From the IMG/VR virus record IMGVR_UViG_3300006104_001288, positions 1 through 25,451 of that record: a stretch of 25,451 nucleotides of DNA. One strand, given 5' to 3'. Within the stretch, counting starts at the first letter, position 1. Each line of letters begins with the position of its first letter. This DNA comes from a virus. Made by a program: the position numbers and the translations under genes. Below, piece by piece: positions 16,755 to 23,969 of the stretch. The notes under the pieces were generated by a model that did no database searches, was not told where the DNA came from, and saw only the letters and a program-made list of their open reading frames with translations.

Positions 16755-18012
16755 CTCTGGAGTATTAACTAATGGGGGCTCCATTCAGAGGGTGCAAAAC
16801 CGTGAAGCAAAGAGAGAGGAAGAGCGCTTAAGAAAAGAAGCGGAAGAAAAGAACGCAGCTGAATCTGTTGCTCGGCGTCAAAAGGCAAAAGAAGAGCGCG
16901 CGATTGAATTAGCTGAGCAATCAAAAGCTCGGCAGCTTGCAGAAGAAGAAAAGCGAAGAAAGGCTGATGAGAAGGCTGCCCAAGATGAAGTTGCAAGATT
17001 GAAAGCAGTTGCAGATAAAGAAGCGGCCAGATTAGAAAGACAGCAAGACCTTGAGAGAAGAAATGCTGAGAGAGCTGCTGCCCAGCAACAAGAAGAGGCC
17101 AGGCGTAAGAGCCAGTCTGCTGCCTTATTGGATGATTTGGGTAAAGACGTTACCCCTGAAGAGGTTGATAGTTCCGAGGAGTCTGAAGAAGTGCAGGAGC
17201 CGATATTTGCACCAGTCAAAGGAGAGGTACAAATACCAGCTGAAGTCTCTTCATTTGATGCAAAGCAAGAATCAGGGCCGCTGATAGCCCACGATATCAG
17301 TGAGCTATTGCCACCACCTGCCGTCCTTACAGTTGAGTCTGAGTCACAAACCCCCATACAAGTTGAGAGTGGCAAAGAATTAATTGAAAGAGTTCTTCAC
17401 TCAACTGAGCAAGCTTCTGAAAATCAGCCCCAAGAAGTGGCGCAAACGAATCGTAGTGAAAATCGATATCAGAAGATCATCAATACCAACCGAGAGCTTG
17501 CAAAAGAAAACGATTCTCTCAAGTCAAAGGTTGAAGATCTCCTTGATAAGCTTCATGGCTATGAGATTGAAGGTGAGCTGGTAGGTAGCATCATGACCTC
17601 GGTTGATCGAAACAAGAGAGAGAAATGGCGTGAGAAGAGTGAGGCTAACTACTTAAAGAATGATCGCTGGAGTGTTATTGATGAGGCCAAGAAAGAGATC
17701 CTGAACTATCTCTCCACGCGTCATGGTGAGGTTGATTATTTAGATAAGTCACAGCTATTTCTAAAGTACATGCAAGATCCTTTCTATATGAATGTCTTCG
17801 TACAGAACCATCAAGTTTCGCAATGGTGGCCTACGATAGATGCGATATATAACTCGATTGATCTACAGCCAAAAGACTGGTCTAAGGTAAAGCCTATAAG
17901 CTATAAACCTCAACCTATTCGGGCGAGAACGGCTACTCTAGGGGCGCCAGTAGCGAGCTCTGAAGAGCCAATGGATCGGATTGCCCAGCATCTAGGCAAT
18001 ATGGGGATTTAG
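16729..18012 (+). CDS. Coiled-coil protein, candidate head scaffold
   Basis: The 427-residue protein has a very long charged helix (about 20-135, rich in E, K, R and A with heptad-like repeats), then a disordered acidic and proline-rich middle (140-220), a second predicted coil (235-280), and a more globular C-terminal region (290-427) with several tryptophans. Placed between portal and major capsid and preceded by AGGAG, it has the position and character of an assembly scaffold as in P22. No direct sequence family is recognised, so the role is inferred from order and composition. Confidence 0.6.
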   Translation: MTQEVKNFNSGVLTNGGSIQRVQNREAKREEERLRKEAEEKNAAESVARRQKAKEERAIELAEQSKARQLAEEEKRRKADEKAAQDEVARLKAVADKEAARLERQQDLERRNAERAAAQQQEEARRKSQSAALLDDLGKDVTPEEVDSSEESEEVQEPIFAPVKGEVQIPAEVSSFDAKQESGPLIAHDISELLPPPAVLTVESESQTPIQVESGKELIERVLHSTEQASENQPQEVAQTNRSENRYQKIINTNRELAKENDSLKSKVEDLLDKLHGYEIEGELVGSIMTSVDRNKREKWREKSEANYLKNDRWSVIDEAKKEILNYLSTRHGEVDYLDKSQLFLKYMQDPFYMNVFVQNHQVSQWWPTIDAIYNSIDLQPKDWSKVKPISYKPQPIRARTATLGAPVASSEEPMDRIAQHLGNMGI

Positions 18013-18013
18013 T

Positions 18014-18604
18014 TTATTGCCTAGCAAATAGCATTAAGGGCGCGATATCGCCGTTATCTGCGGCGCGTAGAGCTGATAAGTAGTTTTGGCGTGTAGTACC
18101 TGGGGTGGCAATTGAAGGGTTGCCACCCCAAGAAAATCTTTTACCACCAAGGCTGACAATCAGAGCATCTGCTATCAATCGTGCATGACGACCATTGCCA
18201 TTTGGAAACGCATGGATCAGCACTAACTGATGATGAAACCGCACTACGATTTCATCAATGGGCATCGTTTTATTTTCAATTTGATAAGCAGTGTTATCTA
18301 AAAGATTTTTGAGGGCAACAGCAATTTGAGTCCAATCAATGCCAATGCTCTTAGCGCTCTTTCTGAATGTGCCAGCCCACTGCCATGTTTGATTAAACAT
18401 GCGGCTATGCAAATTACGTACCAACCCCTCATTCAGACTTTGAATGATCTTTTGACGAGCAATCCAATCCGCACCTTCGACAATATTGAGTTCTTCCCAA
18501 GCATTTAATTCAGCTTGAGTCTTAATATGCGCTGGAATGAGACCAAGAGCTTCATCCGGATCAATCGGAGTAGCTCCTGGTGGATATTCAAACTGCATCA
18601 CCAT
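18014..18604 (-). CDS. Mobile mystery protein B (Fic-domain protein)
   Basis: This 196-residue Fic/DOC-fold protein is the typical partner of mobile mystery protein A (TIGR02613). The Fic core motif is HAFPNGNGRHAR at 131-142, with catalytic H131 and the GNGR loop. The usual acidic D/E before GNGR is N135, as in other members of this family, so AMP-transfer chemistry may be altered. It starts four bases after an AAGGA site and overlaps the mobile mystery A gene by seven bases. It sits antisense in the middle of the head module, only one base from the scaffold gene's end, so it is late-acquired cargo. Confidence 0.88.
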   Translation of the reverse strand: MVMQFEYPPGATPIDPDEALGLIPAHIKTQAELNAWEELNIVEGADWIARQKIIQSLNEGLVRNLHSRMFNQTWQWAGTFRKSAKSIGIDWTQIAVALKNLLDNTAYQIENKTMPIDEIVVRFHHQLVLIHAFPNGNGRHARLIADALIVSLGGKRFSWGGNPSIATPGTTRQNYLSALRAADNGDIAPLMLFARQ

Positions 18605-19056
18605 AGATTCCTTCTAGGGCCGTCCAAAATCTCTTTTGCTAGTAGTTGAAGTTGCTTTTCACTGGCAGACTTATCCACTGACTGATTCTCAAGACTCATC
18701 GAATGAGAAATAGGACGGAGTCTTTCACGCGCAACCGTAATAGCGCGATCTTCCAAGATTTCTTCTAAAGATTTGCGTGGCACTAGGGTGTATTGCAATT
18801 CGCAATCTAAGGCGCTAGCCAACTTGCGCAGGCTAGCTAAAGTGATCTTTTCATCAGCCTCAGCCTTTTCAAGCTTAGCAATGCTATGTGGCGTAACACC
18901 GAGCTTTCGAGCCAGCGCAGAAGCCGACATACCCAAAGATTCGCGAATAGCCTTAACCCACCCATTTCCTGGGCGGCTTGGGGGGCGAGCATCCCTTAAC
19001 TTAGTAAGGGCAGAATCCATTTGATGGAGTTGTAAGTTAGCGAATTTCTTGTTCAT
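18598..19056 (-). CDS. Mobile mystery protein A (XRE-type HTH regulator)
   Basis: The 152-residue protein has the TIGR02612 layout. An N-terminal leader (about 1-30) with LHQMDSALTKLRDARPPSRPGNGW precedes an XRE helix-turn-helix (about 33-90) with SASALARKLGVTPHSIAKLEKAEA, then a tail. Such proteins accompany Fic protein B in mobile DNA and likely act as autorepressor/antitoxin-like partner, which is inference. Its promoter region carries three palindromes with exact 33-bp spacing. The ribosome-binding site (AGGT) lies within the closest one, so binding could block both transcription and translation. Confidence 0.88.
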   Translation of the reverse strand: MNKKFANLQLHQMDSALTKLRDARPPSRPGNGWVKAIRESLGMSASALARKLGVTPHSIAKLEKAEADEKITLASLRKLASALDCELQYTLVPRKSLEEILEDRAITVARERLRPISHSMSLENQSVDKSASEKQLQLLAKEILDGPRRNLW

Positions 19057-19089
19057 ATTGATACCTATAGGTATTAATTAATATATCTA

Positions 19090-19119
19090 ATTGTAACCTA
19101 TAGGTATAAATTAATACAA
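19090..19119 (-). promoter_or_regulatory. Promoter of the mobile mystery A/B pair
   Basis: On the minus strand TTGTAT (19119-19114) and TACAAT (19095-19090) are separated by 18 bases. The central operator fills the spacer, so a bound repressor would exclude RNA polymerase. The predicted start near 19083 gives a short leader before the ATG at 19056. Confidence 0.5.
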
Positions 19120-19120
19120 T
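19091..19120 (+). promoter_or_regulatory. Opposed rightward promoter candidate leading to the capsid gene
   Basis: Because the array is symmetric, TTGTAA (19091-19096) and TACAAT (19115-19120) with an 18-base spacer form a promoter-like pair facing right. It overlaps the leftward one. Transcripts would start in the third operator and run through a leader of about 380 bases into the capsid gene. Confidence 0.35.
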
Positions 19121-19191
19121 AAAATGATACCCATAGGTATCAAATAGCTATAAGAATGAGGGGCTTTAGACTAAATAACAACGTCATTCCG

Positions 19192-19500
19192 TCAAGGGCA
19201 CCCCAAAGGGGTGGCTTGCGAACCCTTGATGGGCACGACTAAGGAAACGCTCTTTTATGCCCAAGGTGGCGCAATGACACATTGGGCATAAAGACAACTC
19301 GCGAACAACAAAAACCCCAGAAATATTCAAACCAAGCTTGTGCAGCCCCAATAATCAATACACGTAGCAAGAGTTAATAGCTCTAGCTACTGATTCATCT
19401 CACGCGTTATAGCTAGAGTCGCGTCTAGTAGCGTAGTAATGGATAGTTTCACGCCCTATCAATCAAGATGAATCTAACTAATTCATAAACATAGATAGGG
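19192..19500 (+). ncRNA. Structured leader upstream of the major capsid gene
   Basis: This gene-free stretch holds four stems. Stem 1 is nested: TCAAGGG/CCCTTGA (19192, 19223) around CACCCC/GGGGTG (19199, 19208). Stem 2 is a perfect 10-bp TTATGCCCAA/TTGGGCATAA (19255, 19282). Stem 3 is CTCTAGCTA/TAGCTAGAG (19381, 19410). Stem 4 is CCCTATC/GATAGGG (19454, 19494), and its right arm contains most of the capsid ribosome-binding site AGGGG, so it could hide it. No T tract follows any of them, so none is a plain terminator. I match it to no known RNA family. Confidence 0.5.
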
Positions 19501-19507
19501 GTGGCAT

Positions 19508-20554
19508 ATGCCAATTTCAAATACAGACTTGCAAGAGTTAGCTAAGGTCTCCTTAGATGAATACTTGCGCAATCTTCCAGTAGATCAAATAGCAGTAGAG
19601 AGACCTTTTCTCAAGAAATTGATGCAAGGGCGTAAGAGCCTATTAGGTGCCAAGCAAAACGTTGTTGAGAACATTCGCAAGGAATATGGAAGTAACTTCA
19701 CCTGGGCCTTTGGGGAGGAGACCGTTAAGTTCAATAAGCGCAATACCACTGAGCAAGCCTCATTCCCATGGCGCAGAGCCGTTGATGGCCTCTATATAGA
19801 CTATGACCGCTTATTCAGTAACGGCATTAAGGTCAGAGAAGGCGGGGCGCGAGGCTTCCAGTTGGAATACAACGAGCGTGTACAACTCATTAACTTGCTT
19901 GATGAGCAGTTAGAAGTTCTGCGAGAGGGCTTTCTCAATAAGCTAGACCTGGAGCTTCATCGTGATGGCTCACACGGCGCCGATGCGGTAGTCGGCTTGG
20001 ATAGCCTAGTCAGCCTAGCACCGGATGCTGGTACGGTAGGTGGTATCGATCGAGCAAAAGCAAGTTACTGGCGTAACTACGCAGTCAAAGACATCGTTTC
20101 AACCACGCCAGGTAATTTAGTGAGCGAGATGGAAACTGCATGGCGTCAATGTATTAAGCATGGAGGAAGCCCTGATTTCATCATCGCCGGAGGAAAGTTC
20201 ATTGATACCTATCGCAAACAGGTGACAGTGACTCATATCGCTGGATCAGGCGAGACTAAGTACATCGATGCTGGGGTAGGTGCTGGAGTAAATACGGGTC
20301 TGGCCTTCAAGGGAGTGGAGATCATCTGGGATCCCCAGTTTGATGAACTTGATGCTATGGCTAATCGCACAGTGGAGTGGAGTAAGCGTTGCTATTTCCT
20401 CAACACTCGCTTTATGAAACTACGAGATGACGATTTAGATATTGTTGCCCCAATCCGTCCGCACGACACACTCGCCATGTATGCCATGGTGAACCTACGC
20501 TGTGCTTTATCTATTTCAAGAGCTAATGCCCATGCGGTATTAGCCATTCAATAA
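19508..20554 (+). CDS. Phage major capsid protein
   Basis: The 348-residue protein is the likely major coat protein. The elements NTTEQASFPWRRAVDGLYI (about 78-96), DLELHRDGSHGADAVVGLDSLVS (about 147-169), VGGIDRAKASYWRNY (about 177-191) and the C-terminal MKLRDDDLDIVAPIRP are like those of HK97-fold coat proteins, where the GGIDRA...WRN step is widespread. It follows portal and scaffold candidates. There is no N-terminal prodomain and no maturation protease gene nearby, so the head would use a separate scaffold. AGGGG lies six bases upstream of the ATG. Confidence 0.85.
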   Translation: MPISNTDLQELAKVSLDEYLRNLPVDQIAVERPFLKKLMQGRKSLLGAKQNVVENIRKEYGSNFTWAFGEETVKFNKRNTTEQASFPWRRAVDGLYIDYDRLFSNGIKVREGGARGFQLEYNERVQLINLLDEQLEVLREGFLNKLDLELHRDGSHGADAVVGLDSLVSLAPDAGTVGGIDRAKASYWRNYAVKDIVSTTPGNLVSEMETAWRQCIKHGGSPDFIIAGGKFIDTYRKQVTVTHIAGSGETKYIDAGVGAGVNTGLAFKGVEIIWDPQFDELDAMANRTVEWSKRCYFLNTRFMKLRDDDLDIVAPIRPHDTLAMYAMVNLRCALSISRANAHAVLAIQ

Positions 20555-20565
20555 GGGAGATCAAT

Positions 20566-20952
20566 ATGAACCACAAAGAACTTATTCACAGCGACTTCCA
20601 AATTAAAGAGGTAGAGGCGGTAGTGCGTAGAGATGCATTCACGACCATTCATGTACACGTGCCGCCGTATGAGACAAACATCCTGCGAAATCTATTCGGG
20701 CGGGAGAACGTCACGGTGTTCGAGCGCCCATCAAAGACCACTATTACTCCAGAACAGGAGTACGACAGACTCTGCGCCAAATATGGACATGAAGTAGTGG
20801 CCAAAGTCTTTGGTGAGGATGACGGTGATCGCTTAATGGAAATAGTAGAGGCGCTAATGGCTGAAGGAAAGCTCCCGGCTCACGAGCAAACATTGGAAAA
20901 AGCTCATGAGCCAGAGGCAACACCAGAAAGCAAAGGAGCCAAGAAACGCTAG
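20566..20952 (+). CDS. Unknown protein after the capsid gene
   Basis: Not recognised. The 128 residues start well (GGGAGA site five bases before the ATG) with a strand-rich N-terminal half (IHVHVPPYETNILRNLFG) and a helical C-terminal half ending in a charged, disordered tail (PEATPESKGAKKR). Directly downstream of the coat gene in the same direction it could be a head decoration or head-completion protein, but nothing in the sequence fixes that. Confidence 0.6.
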   Translation: MNHKELIHSDFQIKEVEAVVRRDAFTTIHVHVPPYETNILRNLFGRENVTVFERPSKTTITPEQEYDRLCAKYGHEVVAKVFGEDDGDRLMEIVEALMAEGKLPAHEQTLEKAHEPEATPESKGAKKR

Positions 20953-20965
20953 CAGTAGGGAAGAT

Positions 20966-21082
20966 CACCGCTGGCGGCCGGTGTTTGGGTGCGGCTGTGG
21001 GTGTTGAAGTAACGATGGTGTGTGGGCGCGCGTAACTGCGCCCCACTGCCAACACTAATTAAAAGCCTAGGCGGTAGTGGGG
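20966..21082 (+). ncRNA. GC-rich structured segment with competing hairpins before the holin gene
   Basis: This gap (20953-21126) is far more GC- and GT-rich than its surroundings. CACCG/CGGTG (20966, 20979) forms a small stem. GGGCGC/GCGCCC (21024-21029, 21038-21043) forms a second. CCCCACTGCC/GGTAGTGGGG (21041-21050, 21073-21082, one G-U) forms a third that shares three bases with the second, so they cannot coexist. This is switch-like geometry, but no ligand or known class is evident. Confidence 0.4.
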
Positions 21083-21126
21083 CGGTGGACTTTCATATTC
21101 CAAGCATCAAGAAAAGAACCTATTAC

Positions 21127-21663
21127 ATGCTTCCAATCATCACCTCTCTAGTGCAAACCTTGGCCGTCAATGGCCTTGGGCTACTTGCGGGCGCGGTCCA
21201 AGCCAAAGGGAAGGAATTCATTGAGAGCAAGATTGGTGTGCGCATTCCGGAGAATCCCAGTCAGGAAGATTTAATCAAGCTCAAACAATTAGAGATTGAG
21301 CAAGAGCAGCTTCTGTTGCAATACACCCTTAAGCAAAAAGAACTTGAGATAGAAGAATCAAAGCTACTAGCTGAGATGCATCGAGCTTCACAAGAGAATA
21401 TTACACACCGATGGCAGTCCGATATGGGTAGCGATTCCAAGCTATCCAAGAACATCAGACCGGGAACACTTGTTTACATTCTGACTGCTTATCTTCTATT
21501 CGCACTTCTTTCAGCAATGGGGATAGACATCAATGAAGCCTATGTAAAGCTGCTAGGCGAGTGGGGGCAGCTAGTCATGCTCGCTTACTTTGGCGGAAGG
21601 TCTGTTGAGAAGATCTTTGAGATGCGCATGCATAGCTCAAATAAAAAAGAAGAGCAGGCATGA
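21127..21663 (+). CDS. 3TM-type phage holin
   Basis: I take the ATG at 21127 as the start (178 residues), because the 35 residues upstream in this frame lie in the structured GC-rich gap and do not look like protein. The N-terminus has a hydrophobic stretch (about 4-24), then a long charged coil (45-95, KQLEIEQEQLL...). The C-terminal part has SKLSKNIRPGTLVYILTAYLLFALL, and after a short loop YVKLLGEWGQLVMLAYFGGRS at about 139-159. RP..L and YFGGRS.EKI are typical of the three-transmembrane holin group also found in gene transfer agents. It should open the inner membrane for lysis. The endolysin gene follows with an overlap. Confidence 0.8.
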   Translation: MLPIITSLVQTLAVNGLGLLAGAVQAKGKEFIESKIGVRIPENPSQEDLIKLKQLEIEQEQLLLQYTLKQKELEIEESKLLAEMHRASQENITHRWQSDMGSDSKLSKNIRPGTLVYILTAYLLFALLSAMGIDINEAYVKLLGEWGQLVMLAYFGGRSVEKIFEMRMHSSNKKEEQA

Positions 21664-21998
21664 GTGGTTTAGTGGCAGAACAAGCAGCATTCCTTATTGA
21701 TGTTAGTCGCCTCATCCAATTTGCAACTGCAGAAGGATGGGTGGTTACAGGAGGTGAGCTGTGGAGGTCTCCAGAACAGCAGGAGATCTACTTTAAAAGC
21801 GGTAGATCTAAGACCATGAATAGTAATCATTTGAGACGCTGCGCTATAGACCTGAATTTCTTCTGGAATGGAAAGCTAGTCTGGGATAAAGAGCTCATTC
21901 GTACTGTAGGCGAATACTGGGAGAGCCTAGACCCTAAGAATAGATGGGGCGGAAATTTCAAGGGTTTTGTGGATGTACCGCATTTTGAGAGGCTATAG
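21660..21998 (+). CDS. M15-family peptidase endolysin
   Basis: This 112-residue zinc peptidase belongs to the VanY/Ply-like M15 group that cuts peptidoglycan peptide cross-links. Metal ligands are visible as H57 (in NSNHLRRCAID), D64, and H108 (in DVPHFER), with general base E110 and R36 near the substrate pocket. The usual SxHxxG is N-x-H-L-R-R here; the glycine is replaced. The start overlaps the holin stop (ATGA), a compact lysis cassette. There is no signal peptide, so export relies on the holin. Confidence 0.88.
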   Translation: MSGLVAEQAAFLIDVSRLIQFATAEGWVVTGGELWRSPEQQEIYFKSGRSKTMNSNHLRRCAIDLNFFWNGKLVWDKELIRTVGEYWESLDPKNRWGGNFKGFVDVPHFERL

Positions 21999-22053
21999 TA
22001 AGAGTTTGGCTTATTTCCATCGGACCTAAACGCGTCTATCGACAAAGTTAATA

Positions 22054-22068
22054 CTTAAATTATTTAAG
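22054..22068. promoter_or_regulatory. AT-rich palindrome before the three-gene cassette
   Basis: CTTAAAT, one base, ATTTAAG: 7-base arms 16 bases before the ATG at 22084, in an 85-bp AT-rich gap where the cassette promoter should be. It could be an operator. No clear -35 box is assigned. Confidence 0.35.
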
Positions 22069-22083
22069 AGTTATTATTAGCAA

Positions 22084-22836
22084 ATGGCTAAGCCTTTTAA
22101 AGACTATGAACGTCCACCAATTACCGAGGCGGTAATTGCTTTAAATTTCAAATCTAGCATTGGATTTGAAGATTTAACTTCAGTTAGTAAAAAATATCTA
22201 AAAGATTACCCCCAAACAGCCTCTGTTTCTAATGTTCATTTAGCGGTGGATATGAGCAGTTCGGGTAATGAAGGCCCTGTCTCAACTAGTATGAATCAGC
22301 AGAACGGCTTGCGGCTTTCATCCAATGATATGACTGAGATAATGGTCTTGTGGCCACAATCATTTGCTATCTCTCAGTTGGCCCCATATGTAGGTTGGGA
22401 AACTTTTTTAAATCGGTTTATTAGGGACTGGAAAAGATATAAGCGCCATATTGGTCAAAAAGAAATTTCGCGCATTGGTGTTAGATATATCAATCGAATT
22501 GATATTCCCGTTGCTAACGATATTGTGGAGCACGAGAAGTACTTAAATGTATTTCCTAAGCTTCCAGCCTCTTTTACGCCTTTAACTGCGTTTGCAGTTC
22601 AGACAGCATTAAAAATTCCTGATATTGGTTGTGATTTGTTATTGAACTCTGCAGCTGCACCATCACCAGTTCTTGACCATGCAAGTTTTATGCTAGATTT
22701 AGATATTTACAAGTCAATAGATCTACCTCAAAGTGACCAGCAGATTATTAATTTGCTTAATAGCATCCGCCAAAAAAAGAACCAAATTTTTGAGCAATGT
22801 ATTAGCAATCGCGCAAGAAAGCTTTTTAGGAAATAA
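22084..22836 (+). CDS. TIGR04255 family protein
   Basis: The 250-residue protein starts with YERPPITEAVIALNF, close to the family's PPL-EAV signature, and contains RIGVRYINRIDIP (about 136-148), matching the usual R.GLRY.NRI segment. The remainder alternates strands and helices, ending in a basic SNRARKLFRK helix. TIGR04255 members are sporadically distributed in bacteria and mobile DNA and have no proven function. It heads three overlapping genes between the phage lysis genes and the integrase. Its stop overlaps the next start by one base. Confidence 0.8.
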   Translation: MAKPFKDYERPPITEAVIALNFKSSIGFEDLTSVSKKYLKDYPQTASVSNVHLAVDMSSSGNEGPVSTSMNQQNGLRLSSNDMTEIMVLWPQSFAISQLAPYVGWETFLNRFIRDWKRYKRHIGQKEISRIGVRYINRIDIPVANDIVEHEKYLNVFPKLPASFTPLTAFAVQTALKIPDIGCDLLLNSAAAPSPVLDHASFMLDLDIYKSIDLPQSDQQIINLLNSIRQKKNQIFEQCISNRARKLFRK

Positions 22837-23525
22837 TGAATAGCCCCTTAAAAAAGATTTTGTCTAGTCAGGTTGAAAATGTAATGTCAGCAAAAGATAG
22901 GGCTGGACTTTCTTTTTTTATTTCTCAGGCTGCGGATCAGTGGGGTAATTCAATATATGGCGATTTAAATTCAAATTTAATTAGCTCAAATACTAGCCAA
23001 TTTCAAAAGACCATTCATAACCTTACGAGCATAAGGTCCCCGTCAGCTCAAGTGGTGAGCAACAGCAAATCCTTACCCGAGAAAATTTATGATGCTACAG
23101 CTGAAGTAAAAATTCTTACTGCGCAGGTTGCTATGTATTTAACTCGCTCTTGGAGGGATCGAGTATTTAAACAGATTGATCATTTGCACGATCTTAGCGA
23201 ATGGGATTTAGATGCAAATCCCATTCAAAAAGAATCTTTTAGAACTTTTTTAAAGGCAATGATTGCTCTGAAACCTACCGAACACCCCGGATTGGGTCTT
23301 TCTGATAAGGGCTTTCTACTTGCAGCATGGATTTCGGATAATAGTCGCTTAACCACAGAATTTTTGCCTAACGATCAAATTAAATGGTCTCTTTCGGTTT
23401 GGGTGGGGTCCGATGATGAGGTAGATCGCGCGGCAGGAATTACCAGTACTGCAAGACTTCTATCTCGTCTATCACCTTATACACCTGAGAAATGGTTTTA
23501 TGACAAAGCCACAAAAAAGAGGTGA
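22836..23525 (+). CDS. Unknown cassette protein 2
   Basis: Not recognised. The 229 residues appear largely helical, with no membrane segment or known catalytic motif. Notable are SPSAQVVSNSKSLPEKIYDATAEVK in the middle and KWSLSVWVGSDDEVDRAAG near the C-terminus. It is coupled to the TIGR04255 gene (TAATG) and its end overlaps the next gene by 26 bases, so the three products are made together and probably act together. Base composition is AT-rich like its neighbour. Confidence 0.65.
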   Translation: MNSPLKKILSSQVENVMSAKDRAGLSFFISQAADQWGNSIYGDLNSNLISSNTSQFQKTIHNLTSIRSPSAQVVSNSKSLPEKIYDATAEVKILTAQVAMYLTRSWRDRVFKQIDHLHDLSEWDLDANPIQKESFRTFLKAMIALKPTEHPGLGLSDKGFLLAAWISDNSRLTTEFLPNDQIKWSLSVWVGSDDEVDRAAGITSTARLLSRLSPYTPEKWFYDKATKKR

Positions 23526-23952
23526 TTTAATACCCGACGATGATGAGGTTGTCCGACATGTTCCTTATCGAAAAATAATATTCGATCAAAATGAGAACAT
23601 TGTCGGAATTTTTCCTCATGCCTATCATTTGCGGGATGGTGAGACACATTTATCTGTTAGCTGGCTTAACTACCATAGCGGAACAAGGCTAGATAGATTA
23701 CGAGGCGTTCTAGTCGGCCTGAGAGCATCAAAAGATATCGGTGCTAAAAGTGCTCTAACTTCCGGTTATGTTTTATCGTTAAAAAATGTAGCCCAAAAAG
23801 CTGCAAATGTGAATTTACGTTTTTCTTATGCCCCTAGCGTAGAAGATAAAGCACATTCATTTATTCATAATATAAAAAATGATGACAATGACTTACTTGA
23901 GGCATTGGCTGCGGAAGGATTTACCAACATAAAGCAGGTCCGTGATCTTTAG
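23500..23952 (+). CDS. Unknown cassette protein 3
   Basis: The 150-residue protein opens with DLIPDDDEVVRHVPYRKI and then AYHLRDGETHLSVSWLNYHSG (about 41-61). The P...VVR.V, AF.LR..E..LSV.WLE pattern recalls a widespread uncharacterised bacterial family, from memory. No catalytic motif is assigned. It starts within gene 2 of the cassette, and the frame ends just 17 bases before the convergent integrase gene. Confidence 0.65.
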   Translation: MTKPQKRGDLIPDDDEVVRHVPYRKIIFDQNENIVGIFPHAYHLRDGETHLSVSWLNYHSGTRLDRLRGVLVGLRASKDIGAKSALTSGYVLSLKNVAQKAANVNLRFSYAPSVEDKAHSFIHNIKNDDNDLLEALAAEGFTNIKQVRDL

Positions 23953-23969
23953 AAAATTGAATTTACCGG

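Larger units (their letters stand above)
19061..19140. promoter_or_regulatory. Three-site operator array (33-bp period)
   Basis: A 14-bp palindrome ATACCTATAGGTAT occurs at 19061-19074, with close copies at 19094-19107 (12 of 14 match) and 19127-19140 (13 of 14). The starts are exactly 33 bp apart, about three helical turns, so bound dimers would lie on nearly the same face. The obvious ligand is the adjacent HTH protein A. Confidence 0.75.

Noticed and set aside
16878-17375. Long reverse frame opposite the scaffold candidate
   Set aside because: It is the serine/alanine-rich mirror of the coiled-coil coding sequence, a typical artefact with no start signal or family.
21022-21126. N-terminal extension of the holin frame starting at 21022
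   Set aside because: The 35 extra residues lie in GC-rich structured DNA and lack protein character; the hydrophobic N-terminus begins at the ATG at 21127.
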